In this document: one piece after another, positions 22,890-35,010 of the stretch | Layout of the letters: each line of letters opens with the position of its first letter | Position numbering within the stretch: the stretch's first letter is position 1 | Source: Brachycybe producta | Lineage: Eukaryota; Arthropoda; Diplopoda; Playtdesmida; Andrognathidae | Assembly: GCA_036925085.1 (NCBI GenBank) | Contig: JAUPFP010000025.1 | Span: forward strand, 1,883,733-1,947,732 | DNA: 64,000 bases | Reading direction: 5' to 3' | Notes under the pieces: generated by a model | What the model saw: only the letters and a program-made list of their open reading frames with translations | Databases searched by the model: none | What the model was told of the DNA's origin: nothing | Made by a program: the position numbers and the translations under genes

Positions 22890-25800
22890 TTAAGCCGTAT
22901 CGTCGGGTAACAACTTCAAACAGCGAATCAAATGAAAACTTCTCATCGCGAGACATTTGTCCGTAAACGATCGGATTTTATCATAAAAGACGCCACCTGT
23001 TTTTTTAAATGATTTATTCTTGTTATTGTAAACTTTAAAGCGTTTCATTAAATATTTTTCGTAAATTAACAATCTCACCTAAGAGTAACCGGATCGGAAT
23101 TATTTCCATAATTGCTTCTCCATCTTTAAGGTCAAGTGTATCGAACATTTCTTCCAATTGTCGAACGAAATCGAGATTGGCTCCGATTTCGGCACTTTTT
23201 TTACAAATTGCGAACTCAAACTGTAGACCATCGATAAATACCGAAGACAAACTTAACTAAACAATTGAAATGACAAGAGTAATAATCAGTCATAAATGAA
23301 ATAAGGAAAATTTAAAGTGTTCTGGAAACTAGAAAAGTTAAATCAATCATAAAAAATATTATGTTGATATCTTTTTTTAAAAAAAATAAATATTTTTAAT
23401 GGCAAATTCAAAGTACTCTTCTAGTTTCTACAACATTTTCAATTTGTGCCCAGCATTAGAATTTCTTTTGCTCAGAGCTTTTATGAACGTCATCAATTTC
23501 TAATTGGGTTTGTTACTTGGTCTGACGTCATAAAAGGGCGGAGGAAAAGAAATTCTAATGCTGGGCACAATTAATTGCCTGTGAATTTTGCTCCCGTCAT
23601 TTATGACGGGTTACCCCACTAGTTATAAATAAAGCTGACTGTGTTTTAGAAACTATAAGGGTAATAACTAAGCCTTATTTTCATGTTGATATCGTTTAAA
23701 ACAATCTTTTTATGATGTCAGTTTGAAAATGTTTCCATCTTTTTCTATATAAAAAGTTTATTTTGAAAGATATTAATATTTTTACATCTAAGTATAATAA
23801 CGCACATTTCCAAAAGTTTGCCATAACAGATAAAGAACTCCGGCCGAAACCCGAGACAACGGTGGATCAACGACTAGCATCAAACTGCCTTCGAGTTCAT
23901 TATTTAAATGCTGAAATTTGATTGAAAAATAAACAAATTATCGATATTTATCACACATTTACGTTAAGAGATATGCGTGGAATTTACGTTAATATGCAGG
24001 CAAAGTCGTCGCAACTGATCAATCACACGAGACGAATCACAAAAATCGTTCGACAAAGTTCCGATACGCGAAACGAGGCTACCGACAAATATGCGACTGG
24101 AAAGTTCCGACGAATCACCGGATGCGACACATTGGTTCAATTTCGCAGCAAGTAAAGTGCCGCTTTCGTCGACGGCATGATAACAACCCTGCAATTGCAA
24201 TGACAGCAACGCATCGAAGTTATTTTCATTCATAGATAGTGTCGTACAATTCGCTTCCTGAAAAAAATAAAAACAATCTCTTAAAAAAGATAATTCCCTC
24301 CCCCTCCCACAAAAAAAAATCTTTAGATCCATTAACTAACTCGAGCGCAATCGCAAACATCATTGTAGATTTTGAGCAAAGAAAGCGCACAGAACGATGA
24401 ACTCAAACATCGTTCGAACGTATGGCCAATGACAATGTTGATTTTCACGTTCGTTTCGTCCGTAGACGAATTACCATAAGAACCAAAAAAAACATCGGCA
24501 CGAACAGCGTTGACGTCAGAAGAAGAAACCTTCAAATCCTGCTCGTAACCGTTCAAACGTAACTTCCAAGGCAAACGACTACGACACCTCCGCTCGTTGT
24601 AACTTCCAACACGAAGCGGACGATACATTTCGCCACGCGGTTTCAGTTTCTGTAAAATGGAAACGAAGCCAAATCAAGATCTAACGAAAAGTTTTAAAAA
24701 ATTTTGCGGTTCCAACACTGGAGTGTCTCTACAGAGCTTAAAACTGTCTTACGTTTGATCTGACAAGCGTTTTATCAGATGGTATGGAAACGATTCCAAA
24801 TCTACGAACGAACTCTCTTGAAACGAGTGACTTCGTCTTGTTGTTACGAAAATCTCGCTCTTCTGAGAAGTTGAATCGAAGAAGATTGTATTCTATGGCT
24901 TCGATTTGAAGGTCGACAAAGTATTTGCAACAAGCAGTGATCTGTTGCAGAAAACTATCTGGTATCGAGTCTTTCGAGAACATGCTACATTCATTCGAAA
25001 CTGTTCCGTCGTCATCTGTAAAGAAAAGTGTTTGAAAAACGAATAGCTCGTTGTTCCAACTCTATGGTTAGTCTATATTTCAGAAGAGCAACACTAATGA
25101 GAAATTTAAAGCGTGTTAGAAACTAGAAAGGTAGCTTATTTTTTTTTCGAATCTCAAATATTTTTCAAGATTCGCAGGATTTGAAAATTCAAATGTCCAA
25201 TCCCTAGAAAATAGCCTTAAGTGATTGAGCTACCCTTCTAGTTTCTAAAACACATTGTAGTTTCTCTTACTTTTTCTTCTGAACGTCACAATAACCAAGA
25301 TTTTGAGAGGCAAATTTTACTCTTTAAACAATATTAACATTTGAAGTCCAAGTGTCAAGTTGTCTTTATGAATTTGGGCCTTGTACGTACCGAGATGCGC
25401 ATCAAGAGCAGCAAGGTGGTTTAAAATCGAAATAGAGCCGCAATAACCGAGGCAAACGACGTACAACTCGGAGTTTCCTTTCTTACTCGTTCCCGGTTTA
25501 CAAACATGAACCTGAAAAAAGAATCAACAACAAATGTTAATGGCAAATGTTATCAACAAATGTCGATAACAACAAATGCCGATAACAACAAATGCCGATA
25601 ACAACAAATGCCGATAACAAAAATTAATAACATTTAATAGGCCGATTTTTAATATTTATTAAAAACATTGTTAATAACAGTGCTGAAAACACGTGTTATT
25701 AGCAATGTTATTTTAAAACAAATATTAAAAATCGACCTATAAAATGTTATTAACTAGAAGATCTTCTAGTTTCTAACAAGTTATTATAGCTTTTGACAAA

Positions 25801-27030
25801 TTTAGAGCTTCCCTAAAAAATTGATTCTGATTTTGTTTCAAGTTCAGGTTTCTAAAATAAATTACTTTCTTATGATTACTTTACTCTTCTAGTTTTTAAT
25901 AAACTTTAAATGTCACCAGTGAAAAATCAATCATAACAAAAAACAAACCTCACGAAAAGTACAATTAAGAAGATAAAGCAAACAGATCGAAGAATGTTCG
26001 AAACAAGTGAACATTTTCAAAACAAAAGCTCCATCCGTAGAAAGAAGCCGAAGAGCGGCGATCGTTTCGGCAAGATGCAAACGAGAAACGATACGTTCCT
26101 GTTCGCTCGGATCATCCTGACAGTCGATACTTCCATCGGCAGTCACCTAAAAAAAATACCGAAAGAAACCCCGCCCAAAAAAAAAAAGAACAAATAAGAT
26201 AACACTCTGCAATTTAGCGACAAAACAAGACCAAATGAGATACGAACGAGATGAACTTGGCCGCAACTTTGAGCCCGTTCGATCAAACAGAGCCGATTTG
26301 AAGCTGAAAATATATTTCCGGTGTTATCTCGACCAAAATCCCAGTTCGACAAGGTAGGAAATATGAATCTGTCATCTGGTATCGTCTCGCCTAATCGGTT
26401 TCCTTCGTAATATGGGTTCAGAGTCGTTGCCAACCACGATAACTAAGATTTCAACAGAGAAAACGAGTTTGAAATTTCTGAAATTTTTCACTTTTAGGCC
26501 GGATATCTACACGTAACGTTTAACTGCGCAAATTTCTCTGCACACACACACACACACGACATGCACAACGACGATTTCCCTATTAAGATCACCTTTTTAT
26601 CCGGATGGTTCAGTTTTAAGAAGTGGTTCAGAGCGGCTACGAAGGCACCTGGTGCCTCGCAAAGGTGTACGGATCGAACCGTGTCGTCACCCGCAGCCGA
26701 ACCAATCAGATGATACGAACAAAGAACCTCATAAAATTTACACCAAGCCTGAGTGCAAAGTTCGGGTTTAATAGTTGCTTTAAGATGCGGAACTACAAAA
26801 CCAGCTAAGTTCACGTTCTGAGTGTGTTCTCGCCATCGAACGATATCGAGATTACTCAACTGGTCCTTCACTCTATTCAGCTGTTCCTTTAATGCTGTTA
26901 ATTGTTCGTCGTCGAGCCAGTTCGATCCATTACAACAATATGTCGAATCGACCGACGGCAGAATCCACGAAGTGACGTCACGCTTAAAACTGTACCGTTT
27001 TGAGAAATGCGCCTCGATTATGTCCATCAC
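22890..27030 (-). CDS. CMTR2: Cap-specific mRNA (nucleoside-2'-O-)-methyltransferase 2, ten exons
   Basis: Methylates the ribose 2'-O of the second transcribed nucleotide to make cap2 mRNA and snRNA. Exons in reading order: 27030-26593, 26442-26248, 26146-25949, 25511-25391, 25015-24753, 24649-24341, 24257-23988, 23910-23806, 23220-23079, 22996-22890. Every phase joins, giving about 715 residues; human CMTR2 has 770. The FtsJ-type domain shows [10 protein letters not shown], the SAM-binding [17 protein letters not shown] and GAFVLKMF, which carry the catalytic Lys/Asp/Lys residues of the family. The C-terminal half aligns with the degenerate second Rossmann domain, for example PDSF and FYDKIRSF. 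An acceptor CTTAG directly precedes 27030, so the true start is probably in a further exon; the next in-frame ATG is at 27027. Its 3' end is 86 bp from the stop of cPLA2 paralog B. Confidence 0.93.
23305..23445. mobile_element. M1 foldback MITE, internally deleted
   Basis: Short copy: GGAAACTAGAAAAGTTAAATC and TACTCTTCTAGTTTCTACAAC; intron 8 of CMTR2. Confidence 0.5.
23448..23582. mobile_element. M2 MITE with CRE-like centre
   Basis: ATTTGTGCCCAGCATTAG and CTAATGCTGGGCACAAT arms; TCTGACGTCATAAAAGGGCGG near the centre. Its right end GCCTGTGAATTTTGCTCCCGTCA runs straight into the head of the NRF1-site repeat (inverted, to 23627). Confidence 0.65.
23583..23627 (-). repeat. Head fragment of the NRF1-site repeat
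   Basis: GCTCCCGTCATTTATGACGGG then TTACCCCACTAG matches, in reverse, the first 45 bases of the repeats at 2154 and 35011. Confidence 0.6.
23638..23790. mobile_element. M1 foldback MITE, right part missing
   Basis: GTGTTTTAGAAACTATAAGGGTAA left arm; stops at AAAGTTTATTTTGAAAGATATTAATATT. It lies just 16 bases from a CMTR2 donor. Confidence 0.5.
25105..25265. mobile_element. M1 MITE containing a GATTCG-element fragment
   Basis: Left arm GTTAGAAACTAGAAAGGTAGC; a GATTCG-element end (ending GTCCAATCCCTAG, about 25145-25206) has replaced the middle; right arm GAGCTACCCTTCTAGTTTCTAAAAC. Intron 4 of CMTR2. Confidence 0.55.
25550..25625. repeat. AACAAATGCCGATAACAAC short tandem repeat
   Basis: About four near-identical 17-18 base units next to a longer inverted pair (AATGTTATTAAC/GTTAATAACA), in intron 3 of CMTR2. 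Confidence 0.5.
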
Positions 27031-27113
27031 CTAAGAAAAGATTCAATTTCGTTTACTCTTCTAGTTTCAAATAAATCTTTAATCCTTGCAAAAATCAAGC
27101 TACAAAAAAAAAT

Positions 27114-27420
27114 CTAAGCGGCTTCACGTAGCAGTCGACTGGTACGTGAAGCCGCATATAGAAATTGCGCGTGCAAGTGCATTGTTATAACAGTTTTGTT
27201 GGAATTGGCGCGTGCACGAGTTGCGCTCGATCCGTGTTGCTTCGATCGACCAAAGCAACACGAATCGAGCGCAACTCGTGCACGCTCCAATTCCAACAAA
27301 ACTGTTATAACTTATAACAGTGCAATTCACGTGCAATGCAATTGCTATAACAGTATATTGTCAGTGGAGCGACCGCGTGCAACACGTCACGCCACTGCCA
27401 CATAGCTATAGCAGTACGAA
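27114..27420. repeat. Hairpin cluster upstream of CMTR2
   Basis: A 13-base arm hairpin GCGGCTTCACGTA at 27118-27155 is followed by a near-perfect hairpin at 27184-27311 with arms of about 58 bases (GTTATAACAGTTTTGTTGGA out to GCAACTCGTGCACG). CACGTG, GTGCA and TATAACAG motifs recur to 27420. Confidence 0.65.
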
Positions 27421-27769
27421 TATAACTTATTATTACGTGAAAACCAATTAAATTAAAGCGCGTTTGGTTAAGTCTTCGTAAAATGTTGAAAATACCGCGT
27501 AAAAGACACGCACTTTTCGTCGCTTTCTCGGCATTTTTTTTTCCTAAATCATTTCCAACAATTAAATATCAAAGAAAAATAATCTTGCGTCAATTTCTTC
27601 CCAGGGTTCAGCAATTATTTTCACAGAGCAGCAGACACGTGCGACAGTGTTGTCAATCACGTTCTCGTCCCTCAAGGTATAAATTATATACATAGAGGTA
27701 GCTAAACTGATTATTCTACCTATGGAGCATTCCATGGTAGAGCTTCTATATCTAGACAGGCTGGCGCAC

Positions 27770-27793
27770 GTATGCTGCCAATGGAGCCGCCAT
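27770..27793 (-). CDS. CMTR2: Candidate first coding exon of CMTR2
   Basis: On the minus strand an ATGGCGGC start at 27793 encodes MAAPLAAY and ends at a GTGCGC donor in phase 0. That phase matches the acceptor before 27030, giving MAAPLAAY joined to [16 protein letters not shown] donor of the same kind is used elsewhere in this gene. The AAAATGGCGGC context also matches the YY1 promoter motif that often overlaps start codons. The exon is too short for homology, so this is inference. Confidence 0.4.
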
Positions 27794-28863
27794 TTTCGGA
27801 CCGGAGCGAACATTTAAATATTTTTCGACTTTTGGCCATTTTTTGAAAAAAATCGAATTTTATTGGTTTTTGACCCATTTTTTTTTTTTCGAATTTTAAA
27901 AATTCTGGAATGCGTGTGCAAAACGTTTCCAAGCTTTTTGTGACTTCTGAGGCCAGTTGAGCGCTCCTGAGGCATATTAAGTGCCAAAATAGACTCAAAA
28001 CCATGAAAACATCTTCATGTTCATCACTAGAATATTTAGATTAAATTCAGTCTGATGACAGTTTGTAGTATTTTAACCCATTCTTAAGTTATTTCAATTT
28101 CTACGAAATAACACCAACACATACAAGCGAGCACAAGGGAGGCGAAGACGAAACTGGTCAGAAAATGTCACGTGCACCATCCGGTACAGATCAACGAGCC
28201 ATAGTAGCCTTACGATAAGATGAAGCTTGTGACGTAAAAGGGGTTGAATAAAAAGCTATGCTTGTCATTTTGTTTTGATAAAAAGGGGATAATTTCTTTA
28301 ACAAATGATTGCAAGCACAGTTTTATTTAAACTGTTGAGAACTTTTGCTATTATACCTTTTCTATCCCTTTTCTGTATAAATAACACAACTTTTAATTTT
28401 CTTTCAACCCATATGACGTCACAATCTTCATCTTTGTCGGTGAGGTAACTAAAGTAGATTCCTTATTCATCTTATCTACTCTTATCTCCCTACATGTATT
28501 TTATTTCATAAAAATGATCCGGATCTCTTTTTTGTGTGTGTAATCGTAATAGACACCGAGAAGATAAATTAGCTCTAAGTGAAAACGACGCCATCTATTG
28601 GTTCTAGTCTGATACTGCACATTCAACCCATAGTTAAGTTGAGCTAACTCTAAATATTGTATCGTGATAAAAAAACATATAGGAAACATATCATTATAGG
28701 ACTTGAAAAAACATGGAAATTGTGAAACATGAAGATATTTCTTGATAAATCCACCTGTCATGCAACGTTGCAATCGCGATATGACTGTCACATTCTTCGT
28801 CAAAGATAATGCATTCGAGAAAGACGACTAAAAACTAAGAGAAAAAGGGGGGTGTCTCTGTCA
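27794..28863. promoter_or_regulatory. Shared upstream region of divergent CMTR2 and HS2ST1
   Basis: The two genes are transcribed away from each other from this interval. A perfect CRE palindrome TGACGTCA lies at 28414-28421 and a half-matching TGACGTAA at 28230-28237. No TATA box stands out. The interval is freer of MITEs than its surroundings, which fits a constrained promoter region. Function is inferred from position. Confidence 0.4.
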
Positions 28864-31800
28864 ATGATGGTGTTTGCAGTTGGGTTTCGTAGCATGAGGG
28901 TGTGGTATTTGCCCCTGGGTGGATTCGTTTGTCTCGTTCTCCTTCTAGTAATGTCCTATTCAAAGCTAAAGGCTGATATTACCAACCTAGAGGCACAAGT
29001 TCGTGGACGCAACAACATCGGAGGAGGAGGAGGAGGTGGTGGACCAGCAGGAGCAGCAACAACTGGAAAATGGACAAATATCGGTGTGGTAGCGTCACAC
29101 TAATGCCACGTTTATAGTCGAGCATTTTCAGTTTTTTTTCCCCCTGTCTAATCTTCATACCTTGTGTTATACCTGTTGTTATATTAAGTTTCAACGAAGC
29201 TCCAAAAGGCGCGCACAATAAAGCGAAAGAGCTGCGAAAGCTCGTACAGAGAGGCAATATATTTCACCCTTGCAGCCTCATCAGGCAAAATGACAATCCT
29301 AAATTTTTTTTCTGGTCAATTACTCTAATGATGTTAGTTACAGTGAGGCAACTTGTATAATTTTTAATAGGAATTCAGAAGAGATAGACGGCAAAATGAA
29401 ATACCAACTATAAACGCGGCATTAGAACCAACAAGAAAATATTTCAAGTTTCAATGCTTAAAAAGAAAAACGACAAGAACATGTTTTTTTTTTTTTAAAA
29501 AAAAACCGATTTACCGAAAGAATTTTACGATTTATTTGAAACTAGAAGAGTAAAGGAATTTGCAGAAGTGTATTTTTTCATAACAATATATTTTAAAATA
29601 AAACATTTTCAAGATTAGTTTGAAAATAACAATAATTTTTTTTCAAACTACTTTGAAAAGTTTATTTTAAAATATATATATATCGTCACGAAAATACACT
29701 TCTGCAAATTCGTTTACTCTTTTCTAGTTTCGAATAAATTTTTGTTATTTCTTTTTTCTTACGAAAAGTTGAAAAGTTGCTTCGAAACAAAAAAAAAAAC
29801 CCATTCTCATTGTTTTCCTCTGAAGCTAATCTTGGATTATGTTGGGGTTATTTTTTGCTGTCTCTTCCAGAGAAACACCGATCAAGAACGACCGGTGAGG
29901 AAATGGACGAAGAAGACGATGTGGTCATCATCTACAATAGAGTACCGAAAACGGCCAGCACCACTTTCATGGGATTGGCTTACACACTGTGCGAAACGAA
30001 CAACTATCATGTTATACACGTTAACATATCGAAGAACTCGCACGTCATGTCCATGGCCGATCAGGTCTCTCTCTCTCTCTTTCTCGATCACTTGATTTCC
30101 GTATATCGTTTTCAATAATACTTAATTGGTTTTTGCTTTTCTAATAATATTTACAGTCGAGATTCGCTCACAATGTAACCGAATGGATCGAAATGAAGCC
30201 GGCAATTTATCACGGACATTTCGCTTTTGTAGATTTCTTTAAGTGAGAACCGGTTTCCCGTTTAAAATACCAACTTTAAGGGTGGTTTTTTTTTAAAAGT
30301 GTGAAACGCCTTATGAACAAGACAAGAGGGACCATTTTAAGATGGCTGAATAGAAAATTTAATTAGTTTTTGTCAATACGGACGCGGCGCCACTGCAGTA
30401 ACTAATGCTAAGCTCTCTGGATGCTTTTGGAAAATTTGGATGCAAAAACGTCAGGCGAACGGTTTTCTGAAACAACATTACGAAAAAATTCTAAATTGTT
30501 TACAAAACTAGAATGGTAAAAGATTATGCTAATAGTTTTTTTAATGGCGCAATATCTTAAAAAATAAACAATTTTATAGTTCGGTTTGAAAATGACTACT
30601 ACAGGTTTTTTTGTGTTTTTCCATTGACATTTCATGAAAAACTATTTTCGCCTTTTTCAAACTGTCAAAAAAAAGTTTATTTTGAAAGATATCATCATGA
30701 AAACACTTTTAGCATTGTCACCAACTATTCTAGTTTCTAAAACAGTTTGAATTTTTTCGTAAATATTTCTACTGACAAACATTCGCTTGAAATATATAAA
30801 ATTTTCTAAAAATCGCATTTGGAAGGAAGACCTTCAATAGAACGTAATAGCCCCCCCCCCCACACACACACAAAGGCAACGCCATCTGGAGAGACGAAAA
30901 CAAAATAAATATCTATAAAGATACCTTAATTATACGTTTATAGTCGGACATTTCACGATTACGTCCTCTTCTAATTTGTAACGAAAATGCTCGACTATAA
31001 ACACCGCATATATTAGACTTTAATATAGATTCTTGTTTCATTTTTTTCAGATTTGGAGTAAAATCGAACCCGGTTTACATCAACATCCTTCGAAAGCCAT
31101 TAGACAGACTCGTATCGTATTATTACTTCTTACGATACGGAGACGACTTCAGACCGTATCTGGTTCGAAGTAGAGCCGGAGATAAAATGGTTTTTTTTTA
31201 TACTTAAATTCTTTAGTTCAATTAAGCTTTATTAATTAACTCTTCTCTTATTTCAGACTTTCGATCAGTGTGTCGAGAACGAAGAAGCCGACTGCGCAGT
31301 TGAAAACATGTGGTTACAGATTCCGTTCTTCTGCGGTCATTTGGCCGACTGTCGGTCCGCATATTTAGAATTACGATTAAATATTATAACCAAGATTAAA
31401 TTTTACTTGAACTAAATTCAAGTCTTTCTGTCGGCTCATGGCTGAAGAATCACAATTTCTGATTCAAAGTTCAAGTAACATTTATACTCTGGTTAAACCT
31501 TAAACATTGTATGTTCGATTTGATCGAAATATTTCGTGGTTTATTCCTACAAATTGCAGGATTCCCGGAAATTCTTGGGCTTTGGAAATGGCCAAACAGA
31601 ACCTGATTCAAAAATACATGTTAGTCGGACTCACCGAGGAATTGGAAGCTTTCGTTGCCATCCTAGAGTCGACGTTACCGAGGTTCTTTAAAGGAGCAAC
31701 GAAGTTGTATCACTCGGGTACGAATATGAAATCGGGATCCCTAGGGTTTTTCTGAAAGACGAATAAAAACAACCTAAAGAATTAAAATGAGAAATCTCCG

Positions 31801-32035
31801 TCACTTTTGTTTAGGAAACAAGTCGCACTTACGTAAAACGGCAACAAAATTCGATCCACTTCCGGAAACGGTTAAGAAGATTCAAGAATCTGTCATCTGG
31901 AAAATGGAAAACGAATTTTATGAGTTTGCTGCGGAACAGTTTCACTTTCTACGTAAAACATCTTTAGCGACAAAAAACGGATTGATATCGGACGTCGGAC
32001 AAAAAGTAATCTACGAAAAAATACGACCGAAATGA
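28864..32035 (+). CDS. HS2ST1: Heparan sulfate 2-O-sulfotransferase, seven exons
   Basis: Golgi type II membrane enzyme that transfers sulfate from PAPS to the 2-O position of iduronic acid in heparan sulfate. Exons: 28864-29083, 29871-30064, 30157-30242, 31051-31189, 31257-31354, 31560-31717, 31815-32035; phases agree and give 371 residues (human 356). A transmembrane anchor near residues 15-33 ([14 protein letters not shown]) is followed by a short coiled stem and a Gly-rich linker. The 5'-PAPS loop is RVPKTAST with Lys100; the catalytic histidines are His157 and His159 in YHGHF; the 3'-phosphate motif is [14 protein letters not shown]. The C-terminus closely follows the family ([19 protein letters not shown]). 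The first donor (CG|GTGTGG) is the weakest junction: it was chosen by phase, and the open frame stops 18 bases later inside a transposon-like repeat. Confidence 0.95.
29101..29425. mobile_element. TAATGCCACGTTTATAGT inverted-repeat element
   Basis: TAATGCCACGTTTATAGTCG at the left and ACTATAAACGCGGCATTA at the right, TA at both edges. It begins 18 bases after the inferred HS2ST1 exon 1 donor. A related short pair lies at 30933-31010. Confidence 0.55.
29530..29745. mobile_element. M1 foldback MITE, AGAAGAGTAAA subtype
   Basis: GAAACTAGAAGAGTAAAGG and TTTACTCTTTTCTAGTTTCG; intron 1 of HS2ST1. Confidence 0.55.
30480..30770. mobile_element. M1 foldback MITE, divergent subtype
   Basis: Arms ACAAAACTAGAATGGTAAAAG and CAACTATTCTAGTTTCTAAAAC. 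Same subtype as 15205-15447. Intron 3 of HS2ST1. Confidence 0.5.
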
Positions 32036-32453
32036 AAGTTTTTCGTTCGATAAGATTCTGAATTACGGCACACAAACAAAAAAAATCAATTTAATAAGCA
32101 GATTAGAACAGGTTTTAGAGAATTGGTGGTCACAAAAATACTCTTTACTTTTCTCTGCACTCAAAACTTTGGGGTCACAGGTCACAAAATAACTAAATAT
32201 AAAGGGATTGATTGAGGGTCTCTTCCTTTTATCATTTGAGACAAAACTGTTGCATATCAACATTTCTGAATGAAATAGAATTGTTTTATTTTGTGATAAA
32301 AGTTCATTTTTTCATTATTTGTCGCTTTTTTTTCTCTCTGTCGATAAGTCAAAGTCAATCGAATGATTTTAGCTTTTGAAACTCAAATTTCAGATGTTTT
32401 ACGAACGGCTGATTTACGAACTCTAGGATAATTCTGGAAAATTCTGTTAAAAC

Positions 32454-32630
32454 TTGTAGCACACTACATCGGATCGAAATATTTTGATAAATATTTCAAT
32501 GGAGCTCCCCCCCCCCCCGCACACTAGATTAGATCGGATCGGAAACGCTACGTCGGCAGCGCTCCATTGAAATGCATGTTATCAAAATATGCCGATTCGT
32601 TCCGTTACGATCCAATGTAGTGTGCTACAA
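32454..32630. mobile_element. TTGTAGCACACTAC MITE, intact copy
   Basis: TTGTAGCACACTACATCGGATCG and CGATCCAATGTAGTGTGCTACAA arms (positions of small mismatch only), with a poly-C run in the middle. Confidence 0.65.
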
Positions 32631-32649
32631 TACAAAGCTTATGGGAAAC

Positions 32650-32880
32650 TAAACGGTGTTTTTGAAACTAGAAGTCTAAATCAATCACTTAATATTTTCA
32701 TATTGATATCTTTCAAATTAAACTTTTTACCGATATATAGACAAAAATTGAAAAAAATATCATCTATGGTCATTTTCAAATGGCCATAAAAAGTTTATTT
32801 TGAAAGATATAAATATGGGGGGGAAAAAAACCGCATGTGATTGAGCTACCCTTCTAGTCTCTAAAACACTTTCAAGTTTT
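32650..32880. mobile_element. M1 foldback MITE
   Basis: GAAACTAGAAGTCTAAATC to GAGCTACCCTTCTAGTCTCTAAAAC, with a GGGGGG run in the right arm. Confidence 0.55.
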
Positions 32881-32994
32881 TCTTCATTTTGCTTCTGAAA
32901 AACAAAAACAATGAGAGTTCGAGAGGCGTTCGTGAACAGCCGATTTACAAACTCTTGGTTATTCTGCGTTTTTAGAATAGCAACACTAGGAAGA

Positions 32995-33192
32995 GTATTA
33001 AAAACTAGATGGGTAGCTGAGTCACTTAATACTATTTTCATGTTTGTTATCTTGCAAATTAAAACTTTTTATATAAACAAAAATTGAAAAACAATCTGCT
33101 TAAAGTTCGGTCAAATGGTTAATTTGAAAGATCATCAAAGTACCTTTATGTGATTGAGAGCTACCCTTCTAGTCTCAAACATTTTCAAGTTT
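32995..33192. mobile_element. M1 foldback MITE
   Basis: AAAAACTAGATGGGTAGCTG and AGCTACCCTTCTAGTCTC; one of three in a row. Confidence 0.5.
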
Positions 33193-33349
33193 CTCTTTAG
33201 TTTACTCCTGCAAAACAGAATAATTTTGCAGAATAATCAATGTTTGAGTGGCGTCCACACTTTTTTTTATGAATAGCTAGCTAGCTAGCTGCTTTTCGAA
33301 CTCTTTGATTATTCTGTGTTTCAGAAACAACATTAAGAAAAAAACCGTG

Positions 33350-33545
33350 AACGTGTGTTTTAGAAACTAGAAGGGTAGCTCACAATCGGGTACGAGGAAA
33401 TGACCCAACTTTAAACAGACGACGTTTTTTTTTTTTAAAAAAAATTCTTGTCTATAGAAAGTTTATTTTGAAAGATCACAACATGAAAAATAACTATTAA
33501 GTGATTCAAGTACCCGTTCTAGTTTCTAAGACACGTTCAATTTCT
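33350..33545. mobile_element. M1 foldback MITE, left arm internally deleted
   Basis: GTTTTAGAAACTAGAAGGGTAGCTCACAATC joined early to the middle; right arm CCCGTTCTAGTTTCTAAGACAC. Confidence 0.5.
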
Positions 33546-33550
33546 TCTTA

Positions 33551-33812
33551 TACCTAGTACACACACCTGATAATTTAAATGCATTTAAATAATAAACGTG
33601 TTCTACAGAGCCCTGTGAAGGACAAACAAACAATATGTCGAATTCAATTTATTCAGTTAATAATCTAAAAATATTTATTTAGTATTTCAATTTTTAAAAT
33701 ATTAATAATTAAAGACAATTTTTATTTGGTGTTCATGTCCTTAACTGGATTCCGTATAATTCACCTAAACACATTTAATTTGAATTCATTTAACTCATGT
33801 GTGTACAAGGTA
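33551..33812 (+). mobile_element. TACCTAGTACAC MITE, copy 4
   Basis: TACCTAGTACACACACC to GTGTGTACAAGGTA, flanked by TTA on each side. Confidence 0.6.
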
Positions 33813-35010
33813 TTACTGCTTACCCTTTTAAAACGTAGAAAATTACATAAAAAATTCATAAAACATCTTTAAAGTTAAGTTTTCACTTAGTCCTCATTAA
33901 TTGACTTGCGAAAACTTAATTGATTTGCTTCGATCGATTAAAAACGAATAATAAAAAGGTATAAAAATTCATCTTTTTTTATATAAAATATTTTTAAAAC
34001 TTAATCTCATTTTTTTCTTATCATCTTCGTCTTTTTTTTTTTTCTCTCTCTCTTCAAATCTTCTTTACATTCTCTTATCTCAAAACAGAGAGAGAAAAAA
34101 ATATTTTTCTTCTACTTCTCTTCAGTATTACCAGGGTATTATTATTATTATTAATATTTAATATTAATATTATTAACTCTTATGTATAATTATGTAAATT
34201 TTCATCGTTACTTTTTGTAGTTTCATTTTTTTTTTTTCGCAATGTAATTTTTTGTTTGTTTCAAATTTGTATTTTGTTTGTTTCTTATTTTTAACGGTGA
34301 CACTTTTTTTTATATGAATATCTTCTATGAAGATACAACTCTTTCTAATTAAAGAAAGAATTGGAATCTTATATTTTAAAACATTTGTTTATAATAATTG
34401 TTATGTTTATATGTCTTTAAAAATGATTGCAAAGTTGTTGTTTGTTTTTTTCTAAAATAAACTTTTTCGTAATTGTAATATATCAAAGTTTGCATTTGAT
34501 TTTTTTTTTAAATTTCAGAAGCAACAACAACGAAAAATTACGTGTTTTAGAAATTAGATTGGTAGCTTTGTATTCACTTGTTACGGTTTAGCGTATCGTA
34601 TCACCGACGTTACGTATCGTACCCGTATCATTCACTCATACGAATACGGTGTACACGCTACTCGATGTTTCTCGTATCATCATCATCAATGCGCTGCGTT
34701 TCAAAATGCACGATACGAGTTTGCAGACGTCCCCGTTTCATCTATGGCAGCGCGGTTTCCAACCGGTGGTCCGCAAGAAAAATCTGGACAATATTTGCAT
34801 TTTTTTTTTCTTGTTTTATTAATAATAAAACAACAAAAAAATATTCTTAATAAATTCTTCTATTCTGAATGACGATTTTCGCCTTTCTATTGCACTAAAT
34901 TCACGAAATGTACTAAGAGTCTAGTACAGTTCTCGTAAAATACGGCACAATTTCGTTCAGTTTCCACCACCACACGCTTCTTCTCCTTTAAGCTTCAATT
35001 ATTTTCTAAC

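Noticed and set aside
28501..28803. Minus-strand 100-residue open frame as the first CMTR2 exon
   Set aside because: MTKNVTVISRL has only slight resemblance to vertebrate N-termini and no donor in suitable phase was convincing; the short ATGGCGGC exon at 27793 fits better.
34578..34850. 90-residue open frame in the higher-GC patch
   Set aside because: No recognisable domain, no splice context and biased Arg/Ser content; noted as a sequence patch only.
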